Part shown: positions 1 to 7,596 of the stretch, piece after piece
How positions within the stretch are numbered: position 1 is the stretch's first letter
How the letters are laid out: every line of letters starts with the position of its first letter
Source of the DNA: an uncultured Selenomonadaceae bacterium
GTDB taxonomy: Bacteria > Bacillota > Negativicutes > Selenomonadales > Selenomonadaceae
Assembly: GCA_905233325.1 (NCBI GenBank)
Contig: CAJODU010000015.1
Coordinates: forward strand, 1-16,269
Length of the DNA stretch: 16,269 nucleotides
Direction: 5' to 3'
Notes under the pieces: model-generated
Database searches by the model: none
The model's input: only the letters and a program-made list of their open reading frames with translations
What the model was told of the DNA's origin: nothing
Program-made: the position numbers and the translations under genes

Positions 1-130
1 ATCCTTCACAGGAGCATATCAGAAAAATATCTCTATATGCTCAGTGGCGGCGTCTTGATTGATGTCTCTGAAAAAAATATTTGAAAATTTTGGGCAAAAA
101 AATATTCCACTTTAATTGGAGTTGAGGGCG

Positions 131-1294
131 TTGCGAATTTTTTTGATAGTTATGATGTTGTTGCTGAATGTTGCGACAGCGGCAGCAAATTCGGTGGAGC
201 CGATCATACAAGCTGATTCGGCAATATTGATAGAATCCGGCACGGGGCGTGTTATTTACGAAAAAAATGCCGACGAAATACGACCGCCGGCAAGTATGAC
301 GAAGATGATGACTTGTATATTGGGTCTGGAACAGCTCCCAAAGAAAACTTTGATCCCGATAAGCAATGCCGCCATATATGCTGAAGACAACAGCTTTAAA
401 TGGTCGCCCGGCGATGTGATACAGGCTGATGAGCTCCTGTTGGGAATGATGATGGTTTCCGACAATGGTGCGGCGATTGCAGTTGCACAGACTGTAGCCG
501 GCAATGTTCCTCAATTTGCGGTGATGATGAATGAGAAGGCGGCAGAGCTGGGCTGTATCAATACCAACTTCGTCAACCCCAACGGTCTGCCGAATAATAA
601 TCACTATTCAACCGCACGGGATATGGCGAAAATTGCGATGTATGGAATGAAGATGCCTGCCTTCAGGGAGATAGTTTCGACGATAGAATATCCTATCACT
701 TGGAGCGCACCTTCAAATAAGGTTGATGTGGCTATCACTACCAACGAAATGCTGGAATATTACGCAGGAATGAATGGTATCAAAACCGGCTGGACGAATG
801 CGGCGGGCGGTTGTTTTGCAGGCTCGGCAAAACGTGGAGATACGGAACTCATTGCAATAGTTATGCACTCGCCGGACACTCAAACGCGATTCGTTGATAC
901 AGCTAAGCTGCTGGATTATGGCTTTGAAATTGTGAAGATGGCTAAGGTACTCAACAAGGACAGAATCAGCAAGACAGTCTTTGTCAAAGACGGAACACAG
1001 GCTACAGTTCACGTTAGACCGCTTGAAGATTTAAACTTTCCACTGTTTGAAGGTGAAGATACAAAAAATTTGAAAATCGTCTATGATCTGCCGAAAGTAG
1101 TGGAGGCACCCATTATCAAAGGGAAAACTATAGGATATGCGAGGTTAAAATATAATGGTGAGATAGTGGCGAGTGTCCCGATGATTGCAGAAGAGACGGT
1201 TGAGAGGGGATTTAGTATTTTGTCCAAGCTCGTCGGCTTTGCAACACCTATCATAACCGTTGCACAAAATATGCTGGGTGCCATTTTTGCATAG
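131..1294 (+). CDS. dacF: D-alanyl-D-alanine carboxypeptidase, DacF/PBP5 type (peptidase S11)
   Basis: A serine DD-carboxypeptidase that removes the terminal D-Ala from peptidoglycan pentapeptides outside the cytoplasmic membrane. Counting from a TTG at 116, the three penicillin-binding motifs are present and ordered: SMTK at residues 60-63 (nucleophile Ser60), SDN at 115-117 and KTG at 223-225. A hydrophobic signal peptide precedes a plausible cleavage site near TAAA-N. Residues about 285-380 form the beta-rich PBP5 C-terminal domain, followed by a hydrophobic tail (VGFATPIITVAQNMLGAIFA) likely to anchor the protein. No ATG lies near the start. I prefer TTG 131 because GGAG at 118-121 lies 9 nt upstream; TTG 116 directly follows an in-frame stop and has no ribosome site. 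The family is sure; the exact start and the dacF rather than dacB name are less so. Confidence 0.93.
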   Translation: MRIFLIVMMLLLNVATAAANSVEPIIQADSAILIESGTGRVIYEKNADEIRPPASMTKMMTCILGLEQLPKKTLIPISNAAIYAEDNSFKWSPGDVIQADELLLGMMMVSDNGAAIAVAQTVAGNVPQFAVMMNEKAAELGCINTNFVNPNGLPNNNHYSTARDMAKIAMYGMKMPAFREIVSTIEYPITWSAPSNKVDVAITTNEMLEYYAGMNGIKTGWTNAAGGCFAGSAKRGDTELIAIVMHSPDTQTRFVDTAKLLDYGFEIVKMAKVLNKDRISKTVFVKDGTQATVHVRPLEDLNFPLFEGEDTKNLKIVYDLPKVVEAPIIKGKTIGYARLKYNGEIVASVPMIAEETVERGFSILSKLVGFATPIITVAQNMLGAIFA

Positions 1295-1330
1295 TCAACC
1301 TCGAAAAAAATTAAACAATTATTAATAAAT

Positions 1331-1359
1331 TTGCAATTTCACGAAAAATGTGATATAGT
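1331..1359 (+). promoter_or_regulatory. Sigma70-type promoter of the first terD gene
   Basis: TTGCAA at 1331-1336 and TATAGT at 1354-1359 are separated by exactly 17 bp. The predicted transcript starts near 1366, about 25 nt before the GTG start. The TerD genes therefore probably have their own promoter, separate from dacF. Confidence 0.7.
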
Positions 1360-1390
1360 TTAGCTATCAAAAATATTTGGGGGTATTATT

Positions 1391-1969
1391 GTGGCAATTA
1401 GTTTAGCAAAAGGTCAGAAAATTGACCTCACAAAGACAAATCCCGGTCTCAGCAAAATTCTTATTGGTCTCGGCTGGGATATAAAGCGTTACGATGGCGG
1501 CGATGCCTTCGATCTCGACGCTTCCTCATTTATGCTCGGTGCTGACGGCAAAGTTCCCAGCGATGATGAATTTATCTTCTACAACCAACCTAAACACAAG
1601 AGCGGTTCTGTTGAGTACATGGGAGACAACCGCACAGGTGCAGGCGAAGGCGACGACGAAGTGATCAAAGTCGACCTCTCAAAAGTGCCTGAGAATGTCC
1701 AGAAGATTGACTTCACTGTCACTATTCACGAGGCAGAGGCTCGCAAGCAGAATTTTGGTCAAGTTGAGAATGCCTTTATCCGTGTTGTTGATGAGGTAAA
1801 CAATACTGAATTGATTCGCTACGATCTCGGTGAAGATTTCTCCATTGAGACAGCAGTCGTCGTCGGTGAACTCTATCGTCACAACGGTGAGTGGAAGTTC
1901 AACGCAATCGGCGACGGTTTCAGCGGCGGACTTGCAGCTCTCGGCAAGAATTATGGCGTTAATGTTTAA
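1391..1969 (+). CDS. TerD-family protein (tellurite/general stress, calcium-binding type)
   Basis: A 192-residue cytoplasmic protein of the TerD family, whose members are linked to tellurite resistance and general stress and have a calcium-binding beta-sandwich fold. Family hallmarks are the N-terminal MAISLAKGQKIDLTK, the GLGWD turn (27-30), the acidic FDLDAS segment (40-45), the GDNRTGAGEGDDE calcium-site segment (78-90), ARKQNFGQVENAFIRVVD, and the C-terminal GEWKFNAIGDG. The length is normal for TerD/TerE. The GTG start is supported by GGGGG at 1379-1383, 7-8 nt upstream. It is followed by a hairpin at 1984-2033. A second, divergent TerD gene lies at 2582. Whether the cell truly uses these against tellurite cannot be told; in many bacteria TerD proteins act in phage defence or envelope stress. 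No terB, terC or terZ is in the window. Confidence 0.93.
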   Translation: MAISLAKGQKIDLTKTNPGLSKILIGLGWDIKRYDGGDAFDLDASSFMLGADGKVPSDDEFIFYNQPKHKSGSVEYMGDNRTGAGEGDDEVIKVDLSKVPENVQKIDFTVTIHEAEARKQNFGQVENAFIRVVDEVNNTELIRYDLGEDFSIETAVVVGELYRHNGEWKFNAIGDGFSGGLAALGKNYGVNV

Positions 1970-1983
1970 TTAATTAAATGATT

Positions 1984-2038
1984 GGTGTATAGTGTTTTTT
2001 ACAGATTTTATATAAATTTTGTCACTATACACCATTTT
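1984..2038 (+). terminator. Probable terminator with an 11-bp perfect stem after terD
   Basis: GGTGTATAGTG at 1984-1994 is the exact reverse complement of CACTATACACC at 2023-2033, and ATTTTT follows. The 28-nt AT-rich loop is longer than usual for a Rho-independent terminator, so it may be leaky or have another role. It lies before the next gene, which may thus depend on read-through or on a promoter I cannot locate. Confidence 0.55.
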
Positions 2039-2057
2039 TGTGCAGAGTGATATTAAA

Positions 2058-2570
2058 ATGGACGAAAAACTGATAGAAAAATATAAAGAATATGCAAATA
2101 GTGTAGAAGCCTATGCGGTTTTGTTTGTGAAAAAATATTTGCGTGCTTCAAAAGGTAAATGGGTTGATATTTTAGTTAGCATACCTGATGAATATGAAAC
2201 TGATAACTATGATAAATGTTCTAAGTTGGAATTTGAATTTGTAGATTGTGAACTTTTCAATAGGAAAATTAAGCCCATATATCCACCTAAACCAAAATAT
2301 CCACCTAAAAGTTCATTTCTTGATGAAGAAAAATATAAACGTTATTGTGATATCATAGATGAAGAATATATTATTAGTTGTCGAGCTATCACTTGGGAGG
2401 CTGCTCATAGAGACATTGGGCAACAACGTGCAGCAGGCATTAAAGGGTTGCATTTCCAACTTAATGGTGATTGGCATAAATCAAAATCAAAATCAAAATC
2501 AAATTCAAATTCAAAGTCAGAGTCAAAACTTATCTATAAATTTAAGTCAGTGAAGTACATTAAAAATTGA
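2058..2570 (+). CDS. Unknown AT-rich protein with a C-terminal Lys-Ser repeat, between two terD genes
   Basis: I do not recognise this 170-residue protein. The reading frame stays open upstream to a TTG at 2019, but that codon lies in the terminator loop, so ATG 2058 is the better start (AGAGTGA about 8 nt upstream is a weak ribosome site). The N-terminal half is charged and mixed alpha/beta (EKYKEYANSVEAYAVLFVKK). The middle has a proline-lysine stretch (YPPKPKYPPK), then a segment with WEAAHRDIGQQRAAGIKG and LNGDWHK. The last ~30 residues are almost only Lys, Ser and Asn, encoded by a hexanucleotide repeat. No signal peptide or membrane segment is visible. Base composition is clearly richer in A+T than both flanking terD genes, which suggests later acquisition. 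Its stop overlaps the ribosome site of the second terD gene, so the two are probably co-translated. Confidence 0.7.
   Translation: MDEKLIEKYKEYANSVEAYAVLFVKKYLRASKGKWVDILVSIPDEYETDNYDKCSKLEFEFVDCELFNRKIKPIYPPKPKYPPKSSFLDEEKYKRYCDIIDEEYIISCRAITWEAAHRDIGQQRAAGIKGLHFQLNGDWHKSKSKSKSNSNSKSESKLIYKFKSVKYIKN
2481..2528 (+). repeat. Hexanucleotide TCAAAA repeat, about 8 units
   Basis: Three exact TCAAAA units (2481-2498) are followed by TCAAAT, TCAAAT, TCAAAG, TCAGAG and TCAAAA. The repeat is in frame and encodes the Ser-Lys/Ser-Asn tail of the unknown protein. Six-base steps keep the frame, so copy-number change would lengthen or shorten the tail without breaking the gene. Confidence 0.85.
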
Positions 2571-2581
2571 GGTGAAATTAT

Positions 2582-3184
2582 ATGGCAGTAAATCTGCAAA
2601 AAGGGCAAAAAATTAGTCTTAAAAAATCAGATGGCAGCAAGCTCAACAATATAATGGTCGGTCTCGGCTGGGATGCGGCTGAACAAAAGAGCGGCGGCTT
2701 TCTTTCCTCCATCTTCGGTTCAAAAAATGATATTGACTGTGATGCCTCCGTCTTCCTCTGCAAGGACGGCAAACTTCAAAGTGCTGATGATGTTGTTTAC
2801 TTCGGCAACCTTCAGCACAGTTCCGGTGCCGTCAAGCATATGGGCGACAACCTCACCGGCGAAGGTGAAGGCGATGATGAACAGATTTTCGTAAATCTCG
2901 ACAAAATACCGGCAGCATATGATAAATTAGTTTTTGTCGTTAATATCTACAAAGCCGTTGAACGCAAGCAGCATTTTGGAATGATTAAAAATGCCTTCAT
3001 TCGTATAGTTGACAATGACACCCATACCGAACTTTGCCGCTACAACCTCTCCGACAACTATGACGATATGCTTGCAATGGTTGCCGGTGAAGTCTACAAA
3101 AAAAATGGCGAGTGGAAATTCAACGCCATTGGTAACGGTACAAAGGACACGGGACTTGGTGAATTGAGCAAGCGTTTCCAGTAA
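2582..3184 (+). CDS. Second TerD-family protein
   Basis: A 200-residue TerD paralogue. It shares with the first copy the N-terminal MAVNLQKGQKISLKK, VGLGWD, the calcium-site segment GDNLTGEGEGDDE (88-100), ERKQHFGMIKNAFIRIVD and GEWKFNAIGNG. It differs by an insertion at about residues 33-50 (EQKSGGFLSSIFGSKND) before the acidic IDCDAS strand, where the first copy has a short GGDAF turn; such inserts are seen in some TerD subgroups. Start ATG 2582 has a strong ribosome site, GAGGTGA at 2569-2575, which overlaps the stop of the preceding unknown gene. Its stop at 3182-3184 directly abuts the stop of the convergent ftsX gene with no spacer. Confidence 0.93.
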   Translation: MAVNLQKGQKISLKKSDGSKLNNIMVGLGWDAAEQKSGGFLSSIFGSKNDIDCDASVFLCKDGKLQSADDVVYFGNLQHSSGAVKHMGDNLTGEGEGDDEQIFVNLDKIPAAYDKLVFVVNIYKAVERKQHFGMIKNAFIRIVDNDTHTELCRYNLSDNYDDMLAMVAGEVYKKNGEWKFNAIGNGTKDTGLGELSKRFQ

Positions 3185-4072
3185 TCAGACTTCCAAAAAT
3201 CTCTTGAGTGAAATTGTACTTCCTATTATACCGACTATCATGCCGGAGACGATTATCACTGCCGTCAAGTAATTCACAAAGGGATATTGCGGCACGAGCG
3301 GGAAGAAGGTCAAGGTAGAATATATCTTTGCCGCCATTACGGAATAGAAACTTCTCAAGGCAATCGCCGCCAAGCCTCCACCTATAAATCCCAAGGCGAT
3401 ACCCTCAAGGATAAACGGTATTCTGATGAACCAATCCGTCGCACCGACATATTTCATTATAGCTATCTCTTTCCGCCTGGCGAAGACTGTCAGGCGGATT
3501 GTGTTTGATATTATGAAAATCGTTGCACCTGCGAGCAGGAACATCAAAATAAAGCCAAAAACTCTGACAAGCCGCGTCATGTCGAATAAGTGAGAGGCTA
3601 CATCTTGCCCGTATTTTGCCTCATCGACGCCGTATAAATCAGCTATGGCTATTGCTGTTGATTGTACTGCCTCCGGCCTTTTAACCGTGACTTCATAGGA
3701 ATTAGGCAGAGGATTAGAATCTCCCAACGCCTCCAAAATGTATTTATGATCTCCGAGCCGCTCTTCCAACCGCTTTATCGCCTGCTCTCGCGGAATGTAT
3801 TCTATTTTGGATATACTTTTCATATCTCGCATCATCTGCTCAACCTCTGCACGGCCTTCTTCTGTCAGGGCGTCGTTGAGGTAGACGGCAATCTGTACTT
3901 GTGATTCCAGCTCCGATGCCATTTTGGTCAAATTCACCACCAGCATCATAAACACACCCAGCACGAAAAGTGAGACGGTGACTGTACCTATCGAGGCAAA
4001 GGTCATCCACCTGTTCCTTATCATTGAGATTATAACTTCACGAACGAAGTATTCACTTGTCCGTATTTTCAT
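3185..4072 (-). CDS. ftsX: Cell division protein FtsX
   Basis: Membrane subunit of the FtsEX ABC-type complex, which controls peptidoglycan hydrolases at division or elongation sites. The 295-residue protein has the FtsX layout: cytoplasmic N-terminus (EYFVREVIISMIRNRWMTFAS), a first membrane helix at about 28-50, a large extracytoplasmic domain (about 55-165) with VQIAVYLND and YIPREQAIKRLEERLGD, then three helices near 170-195, 220-245 and 268-290. The RRKEIAIMKYVGATDWFIRIPF coupling region between helices is typical. ATG 4072 is preceded by CGGAGGA at 4085-4079; a TTG just upstream at 4075 is unlikely. A TATAAT box on the minus strand lies near 4120-4126. FtsX is normally encoded directly after ftsE, but here the upstream neighbour is an unrelated divergent gene. 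Confidence 0.95.
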   Translation of the reverse strand: MKIRTSEYFVREVIISMIRNRWMTFASIGTVTVSLFVLGVFMMLVVNLTKMASELESQVQIAVYLNDALTEEGRAEVEQMMRDMKSISKIEYIPREQAIKRLEERLGDHKYILEALGDSNPLPNSYEVTVKRPEAVQSTAIAIADLYGVDEAKYGQDVASHLFDMTRLVRVFGFILMFLLAGATIFIISNTIRLTVFARRKEIAIMKYVGATDWFIRIPFILEGIALGFIGGGLAAIALRSFYSVMAAKIYSTLTFFPLVPQYPFVNYLTAVIIVSGMIVGIIGSTISLKRFLEV

Positions 4073-4191
4073 CAAAATTCCTCCGAATACAAATATTAGT
4101 TTACATTGTACTTGACATTATACCATAAAAATAGCTGATTTGATATTGCAATTTACCTAAAAAATTTTTTTAATTTAGATACAATTAAGAC

Positions 4192-4220
4192 TTGATTATC
4201 AGAAAAATTTTTGATAGAAT
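4192..4220 (+). promoter_or_regulatory. Promoter of the secreted-protein gene
   Basis: TTGATT at 4192-4197 and TAGAAT at 4215-4220 have a 17-bp spacer. The promoter lies inside the longest open frame of the gene downstream, which shows that translation cannot begin at 4192 and supports the TTG at 4261. Confidence 0.6.
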
Positions 4221-4260
4221 ATTGGCGTTAAATTCTATCAAGTTCAAGGAGATGTTTAGC

Positions 4261-4710
4261 TTGAAAATGAAAAAGAAAGTCTCAGCACTGATTTGCGGTG
4301 CTCTTATGGCTGTCACTTCGGTGAGCTTTGCAACCATTAATAAGGATATGGTTACTCTTGGCGATCTTCAACCAGGTATGAAAGTCAGTCAAGTCAAAGA
4401 AATTTACAACGAACCACTTCAGGTAGTCGGCGACAAGTGGATCTACAAAGGTTTCTACATTGAGGTCAACGATCGTCACAGCCGCGTTGAGGAAATCGTC
4501 ACTGAAGATGGCGGTTTCGCAACCTCAGAAGGAATTATTGTCGGTATGAGCGAAGAGGCTCTCAATAAGGCTTACGGCACTGCCGATAAGATCGAAGGCA
4601 ACAGCTACGACAAAGAATATGAGTACTTTACTTCCAATCGTAAATACAAGCTGGAATTTAAAGTACACAACGGCATCATCACCAAAATTTCCTGCGAAAA
4701 GAATGACTGA
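4261..4710 (+). CDS. Small secreted protein with two BLIP/BamE-like repeats
   Basis: A 149-residue exported protein of unknown role. I chose TTG 4261 because AAGGAG at 4246-4251 lies 9 nt upstream and a promoter occupies the frame further up. Residues 1-24 form a classic signal peptide (MKMKKKVSAL then ICGALMAVTSVSFA). The mature part holds two related units: LQPGMKVSQVKEIYNEPLQV with WIYKGFYIEV, and IIVGMSEEALNKAYGTADKI with YKLEFKVHNG. The GM-x(4)-V/L-x(3)-Y-G/N-x-P pattern followed by beta strands is that of the SmpA/OmlA (BamE) and beta-lactamase-inhibitor-protein fold group; this is pattern recognition, not a proven match. There is no lipobox cysteine, so the product is probably periplasmic rather than a lipoprotein. 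It is monocistronic, with its own promoter and a terminator shared with thrC. Confidence 0.8.
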   Translation: MKMKKKVSALICGALMAVTSVSFATINKDMVTLGDLQPGMKVSQVKEIYNEPLQVVGDKWIYKGFYIEVNDRHSRVEEIVTEDGGFATSEGIIVGMSEEALNKAYGTADKIEGNSYDKEYEYFTSNRKYKLEFKVHNGIITKISCEKND

Positions 4711-4721
4711 TATATAACCTC

Positions 4722-4773
4722 AAAAAAAGACCGCCATCAAGGTCGCATTGACTTTGAACGACGGTTTATTTTT
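4722..4773. terminator. Bidirectional terminator between the secreted-protein gene and thrC
   Basis: CAAGGTC (4738-4744) pairs with GACTTTG (4750-4756) around a 5-nt loop, extended by ACCG (4730-4733) with CGGT (4762-4765). TTTATTTTTG follows on the plus strand and a run of seven A precedes it, giving a U-run for the opposite transcript. It serves two convergent genes. Confidence 0.7.
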
Positions 4774-4798
4774 GTTGATTTTTTTGATTAATAATATT

Positions 4799-6334
4799 TT
4801 ACTTTTCAGCGAAGGTCAAGACTCTGTCTGCCATCTCGTCACTTTTACAAACATCAGTATGCAGCACTTCCGCTGTCTTGAGTCCGGCAAGACCAGGCGG
4901 AATGGTGACGCCGCTGATTTTATTGAGTTTATCCAACTGGGCGAACTCGTCCAGCTTGCTTATATCCTCACCTATTGCAGACAGTACAGCAGGAGCAAAC
5001 TTATAAGCACTTGCCGTTGAGGCAATAATCATCGGCTTGGTGTCTTTTGTATTTTTAATGTACTTGCTCGCAACGGACATAGCCACGGCGGTATGAGTAT
5101 CAATCAGATAGTTCATATCCTTCAACATATGGCTGATCATCTCTTTAGTCTCTTCCTCGCCGGCATAGTCAGCGTAGAAGGTTTTACGCAACTTCTTCTT
5201 GAGGTCGCCGCTGATCTCATATCTGCCTGTTGTGTTGAGTTTATCCATAATTTCCTTAATATAAGCGGGATTATTAGTCTCATGATAGAGGAGACGCTCA
5301 AGGTTGCTGCTTATCAGAATGTCCATAGACGGAGTGATAGTCCTAAAGAAGGAGCGATTGCGATCATAGATTCCTGTATTGAAGAAGTCCGTCAATATAT
5401 TGTTGATATTTGAGGCACAGATCAATTTATCGACAGGCAGACCCATTCTCTTGGCGTAGTAGGCGGCGAGGATATTTCCAAAATTGCCGGTCGGGACGGT
5501 GATATTTACAAGGTCGCCATTGTTGATCTCCTCATTGTCAATGAGATCTGCATAGGCGGAGAAGTAGTAGACAATCTGCGGAACCAACCTGCCCCAGTTG
5601 ATAGAGTTGGCGGAGGAGAGCTTGACATTTGCACTCTCCAGCTTTTTGGCGATCTCTTCATCGTTGAATATTTGTTTGACGCCGTTTTGGCAATCATCGA
5701 AGTTACCTTTGAGAGCAGTGACGTTGACATTTTTGCCGTGCTGGGTGACCATCTGCAGACGCTGAATTTTACTCACGCCGCCGTCAGGATAGAATACCAT
5801 AATCTTAGTCTGAGGCACATCAGCAAAACCCGCAAGAGCCGCCTTGCCGGTGTCGCCGCTCGTCGCCACGAGGATAAGTATATCGTGAGTCTCGCCTGTC
5901 TTCTTGAGGGCTACACGCATAAGTTGAGGCAGCATCTGCAAAGCCATATCCTTGAATGCACTTGTCGGACCGTGCCAAAGTTCAAGGAAGGCACGGACAT
6001 TATTCTTATTTGCCACAATCTTCTTAGCATCTGCGGGCTTATCACTGATAATGGCGAGGCGTGTCCTATCGTGAATATCAAACCAATCATAGGCAAGCTC
6101 GGCACATTCCTTCAGCTCATCGGCAGTGTAGTCCGTCAAAAATAACTTTAGTATTTCGACTGCTCTGTCCTCATACCTCATCTTGACAAGTGCCGCTATA
6201 TCCTTTGGCTTGACTTTCGGTATCATCTCCGGCACAAGCAGACCGCCGTCCGCTGAAAGTCCTTGAAGGATTGCCTCAGCGGAAGTCAACTTTTCTGAAT
6301 CTTTACTTCTGGTGCTTATATATTTCAATTCCAT
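4799..6334 (-). CDS. thrC: Threonine synthase
   Basis: PLP-dependent enzyme that converts O-phosphohomoserine to threonine, the last step of threonine synthesis. The 511-residue length and the N-terminal cap (YISTRSKDSEKLTSAEAILQ, GLSADGGLLVPE) are those of the longer class of threonine synthase found in E. coli, yeast and many Clostridia. The PLP-binding lysine is K128 in ELWHGPTSAFKDMALQ. ATSGDTGKAALAGF forms the phosphate-binding loop, and PTGNFGNILAAYYAKRMGLP is also diagnostic. ATG 6334 is preceded only by a weak purine tract. No other threonine-pathway gene (hom, thrB) is nearby, so it is transcribed alone from the promoter at 6369-6397. I see no T-box or threonine leader peptide in its short 5' region. 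Confidence 0.97.
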   Translation of the reverse strand: MELKYISTRSKDSEKLTSAEAILQGLSADGGLLVPEMIPKVKPKDIAALVKMRYEDRAVEILKLFLTDYTADELKECAELAYDWFDIHDRTRLAIISDKPADAKKIVANKNNVRAFLELWHGPTSAFKDMALQMLPQLMRVALKKTGETHDILILVATSGDTGKAALAGFADVPQTKIMVFYPDGGVSKIQRLQMVTQHGKNVNVTALKGNFDDCQNGVKQIFNDEEIAKKLESANVKLSSANSINWGRLVPQIVYYFSAYADLIDNEEINNGDLVNITVPTGNFGNILAAYYAKRMGLPVDKLICASNINNILTDFFNTGIYDRNRSFFRTITPSMDILISSNLERLLYHETNNPAYIKEIMDKLNTTGRYEISGDLKKKLRKTFYADYAGEEETKEMISHMLKDMNYLIDTHTAVAMSVASKYIKNTKDTKPMIIASTASAYKFAPAVLSAIGEDISKLDEFAQLDKLNKISGVTIPPGLAGLKTAEVLHTDVCKSDEMADRVLTFAEK

Positions 6335-6368
6335 ACCAACTTTCTTTATGCAATATCATTACTTTATC

Positions 6369-6397
6369 AGATTAACAGAGATTATGAGAATTGTCAA
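6369..6397 (-). promoter_or_regulatory. Promoter of thrC
   Basis: On the minus strand, consensus TTGACA (6397-6392) and TAATCT (6374-6369) are 17 bp apart. The predicted start near 6362 gives a leader of about 28 nt. Confidence 0.65.
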
Positions 6398-6517
6398 GTT
6401 TTTACTATTAATGCAGGAGATTTCGGCTTTATGCAGAATTGAACAGTAAAATCGAAAACGAATGAAACAATAGTCAATGCAGGAGATAAGCAAACTCAAT
6501 ATCAAATCGAGGTTTAA

Positions 6518-7489
6518 ATGCAAAAAGTTTGTATTATAAATTGTGCCAGCATAGGAGATACTCTATTGACCACTCCTTTGTATCGTGCCATAAAAAAATA
6601 CTACCCTCAATGTAAGATAGTCAGCGTTTTGTCCTATGCCGGCTATGAAATGCTTGAGGGCAATCCTTATATAGATGTTATGAAACGATATAAAAAGGGC
6701 GATTTTTTTGGCTCAATCGTTAAAGCTATGTGGCAAGCTGATGCAGCATTTATACTTGACGGGCATTATCGCAGTGCATTGATGGCTTTCCTTGCTCTTG
6801 TTCGCAAACGAGTGGGACCGGGCAGAGATTTTATAAATGTGCATACCTCCGGACAGGAGCTGAATTTATTCGAGGCACAAAGGTATATGAATGTGCTAAA
6901 GTGCGTCGGTATAGAAGATGACGATTTAACATTGATGAGACCCCTGCCAACCGCAGAAGAAAAGAAGAGCGTGGCGAGAATGATTGAGGAGTTGCGGGGA
7001 CGGGCAAAAAAAATCGTCACAATCTCACCGTATTCACTGTCGGCACTGAAGGACTGGGAGCCGGAAAAGTATAATCAAGTTATAGATAAATTGCACGCGA
7101 ATAACTGCGAGGCAATTATTATCGGCGGTAAAAATGATATGTCAAAATCAGAAAAGGATTTTAGCAATGCCGTCAATTTGGTAGGAAAGATTAATTTGAG
7201 GGAATCGTCGGAGGTGATAGCCCGGGCAGACCTTCATCTTTGCGGCTGTACGTCGATGCTTCATGTTGCCTCTGCGGTTGGTACACCCTCGGTGGCGATA
7301 TACGGACCGACGAGTCCAATACAGTGGGCACCGCGTCAAAATTGCACTGTAATTACACATAATCTGCCCTGTTCGCCCTGCTACAAGAAGGATGTATACG
7401 TCTGTGATAACAATAAGTGCATCAAGGGCATTGATGTAGATGAAGTTTGGAAGGTCGTTGCGGGTAAGTTGGAGCTTTTTGCTAAATAA
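6518..7489 (+). CDS. Glycosyltransferase family 9 (heptosyltransferase-like)
   Basis: A 323-residue cytoplasmic, membrane-associated glycosyltransferase of the GT9 family, which transfers ADP-heptose (or a related sugar) onto the lipopolysaccharide inner core. The N-terminal Rossmann half opens with VCIINCASIGDTLLTTPLY, the family's acceptor-side signature. The C-terminal half has the donor-site segment GCTSMLHVASAVGTPSVAIYG (from residue 243), with GPTSPIQWAPR after it. A cluster of five cysteines follows (residues 276, 285, 288, 296, 301), a common tail in WaaF/WaaC-like proteins. ATG 6518 is preceded by CGAGG at 6508-6512. The gene stands alone rather than in an LPS cluster. The family is clear, but the exact sugar and acceptor are not. 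Its presence is the main hint that this Firmicute has an outer membrane. Confidence 0.88.
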   Translation: MQKVCIINCASIGDTLLTTPLYRAIKKYYPQCKIVSVLSYAGYEMLEGNPYIDVMKRYKKGDFFGSIVKAMWQADAAFILDGHYRSALMAFLALVRKRVGPGRDFINVHTSGQELNLFEAQRYMNVLKCVGIEDDDLTLMRPLPTAEEKKSVARMIEELRGRAKKIVTISPYSLSALKDWEPEKYNQVIDKLHANNCEAIIIGGKNDMSKSEKDFSNAVNLVGKINLRESSEVIARADLHLCGCTSMLHVASAVGTPSVAIYGPTSPIQWAPRQNCTVITHNLPCSPCYKKDVYVCDNNKCIKGIDVDEVWKVVAGKLELFAK

Positions 7490-7561
7490 ATAGAATAGGT
7501 GCCTAGAAAACGGATAGATAGAAGGAATATAAGTATTCGGTGAATTTTGCTAAATAATCCA

Positions 7562-7590
7562 TTGACAGGGCGGCGGGGCTGTGATATAGT
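7562..7590 (+). promoter_or_regulatory. Strong promoter of the antitoxin RNA (RNAII-like)
   Basis: Perfect TTGACA at 7562-7567, 17-bp spacer, TATAGT at 7585-7590. No reading frame of note follows; the transcript would begin near 7597 and end at the hairpin 75 nt further on, as expected of a small regulatory RNA. Confidence 0.75.
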
Positions 7591-7596
7591 TGTGGT

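Noticed and set aside
1..84. Possible C-terminus of an upstream gene
   Set aside because: Three plus-strand frames are open to the left edge (stops at 56, 60 and 82), and none gives a recognisable ending, so I cannot choose.
41..604. A 187-codon open frame on the minus strand opposite dacF
   Set aside because: It has no ribosome site, a composition rich in His, Cys and Arg, and lies fully antisense to a gene with clear catalytic motifs.
2481..2528. Phase-variable on/off switch by repeat slippage
   Set aside because: The unit is six bases, so changes keep the reading frame and cannot switch the gene off.
6335..6400. T-box or leader-peptide control of thrC
   Set aside because: The leader from the predicted promoter is under 40 nt, with no T-box sequence, no Thr-rich reading frame and no terminator.
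6518..7489. An LPS core biosynthesis cluster around the GT9 gene
   Set aside because: Neighbours are threonine synthase, a small toxin locus and an exporter; the GT9 gene stands alone.
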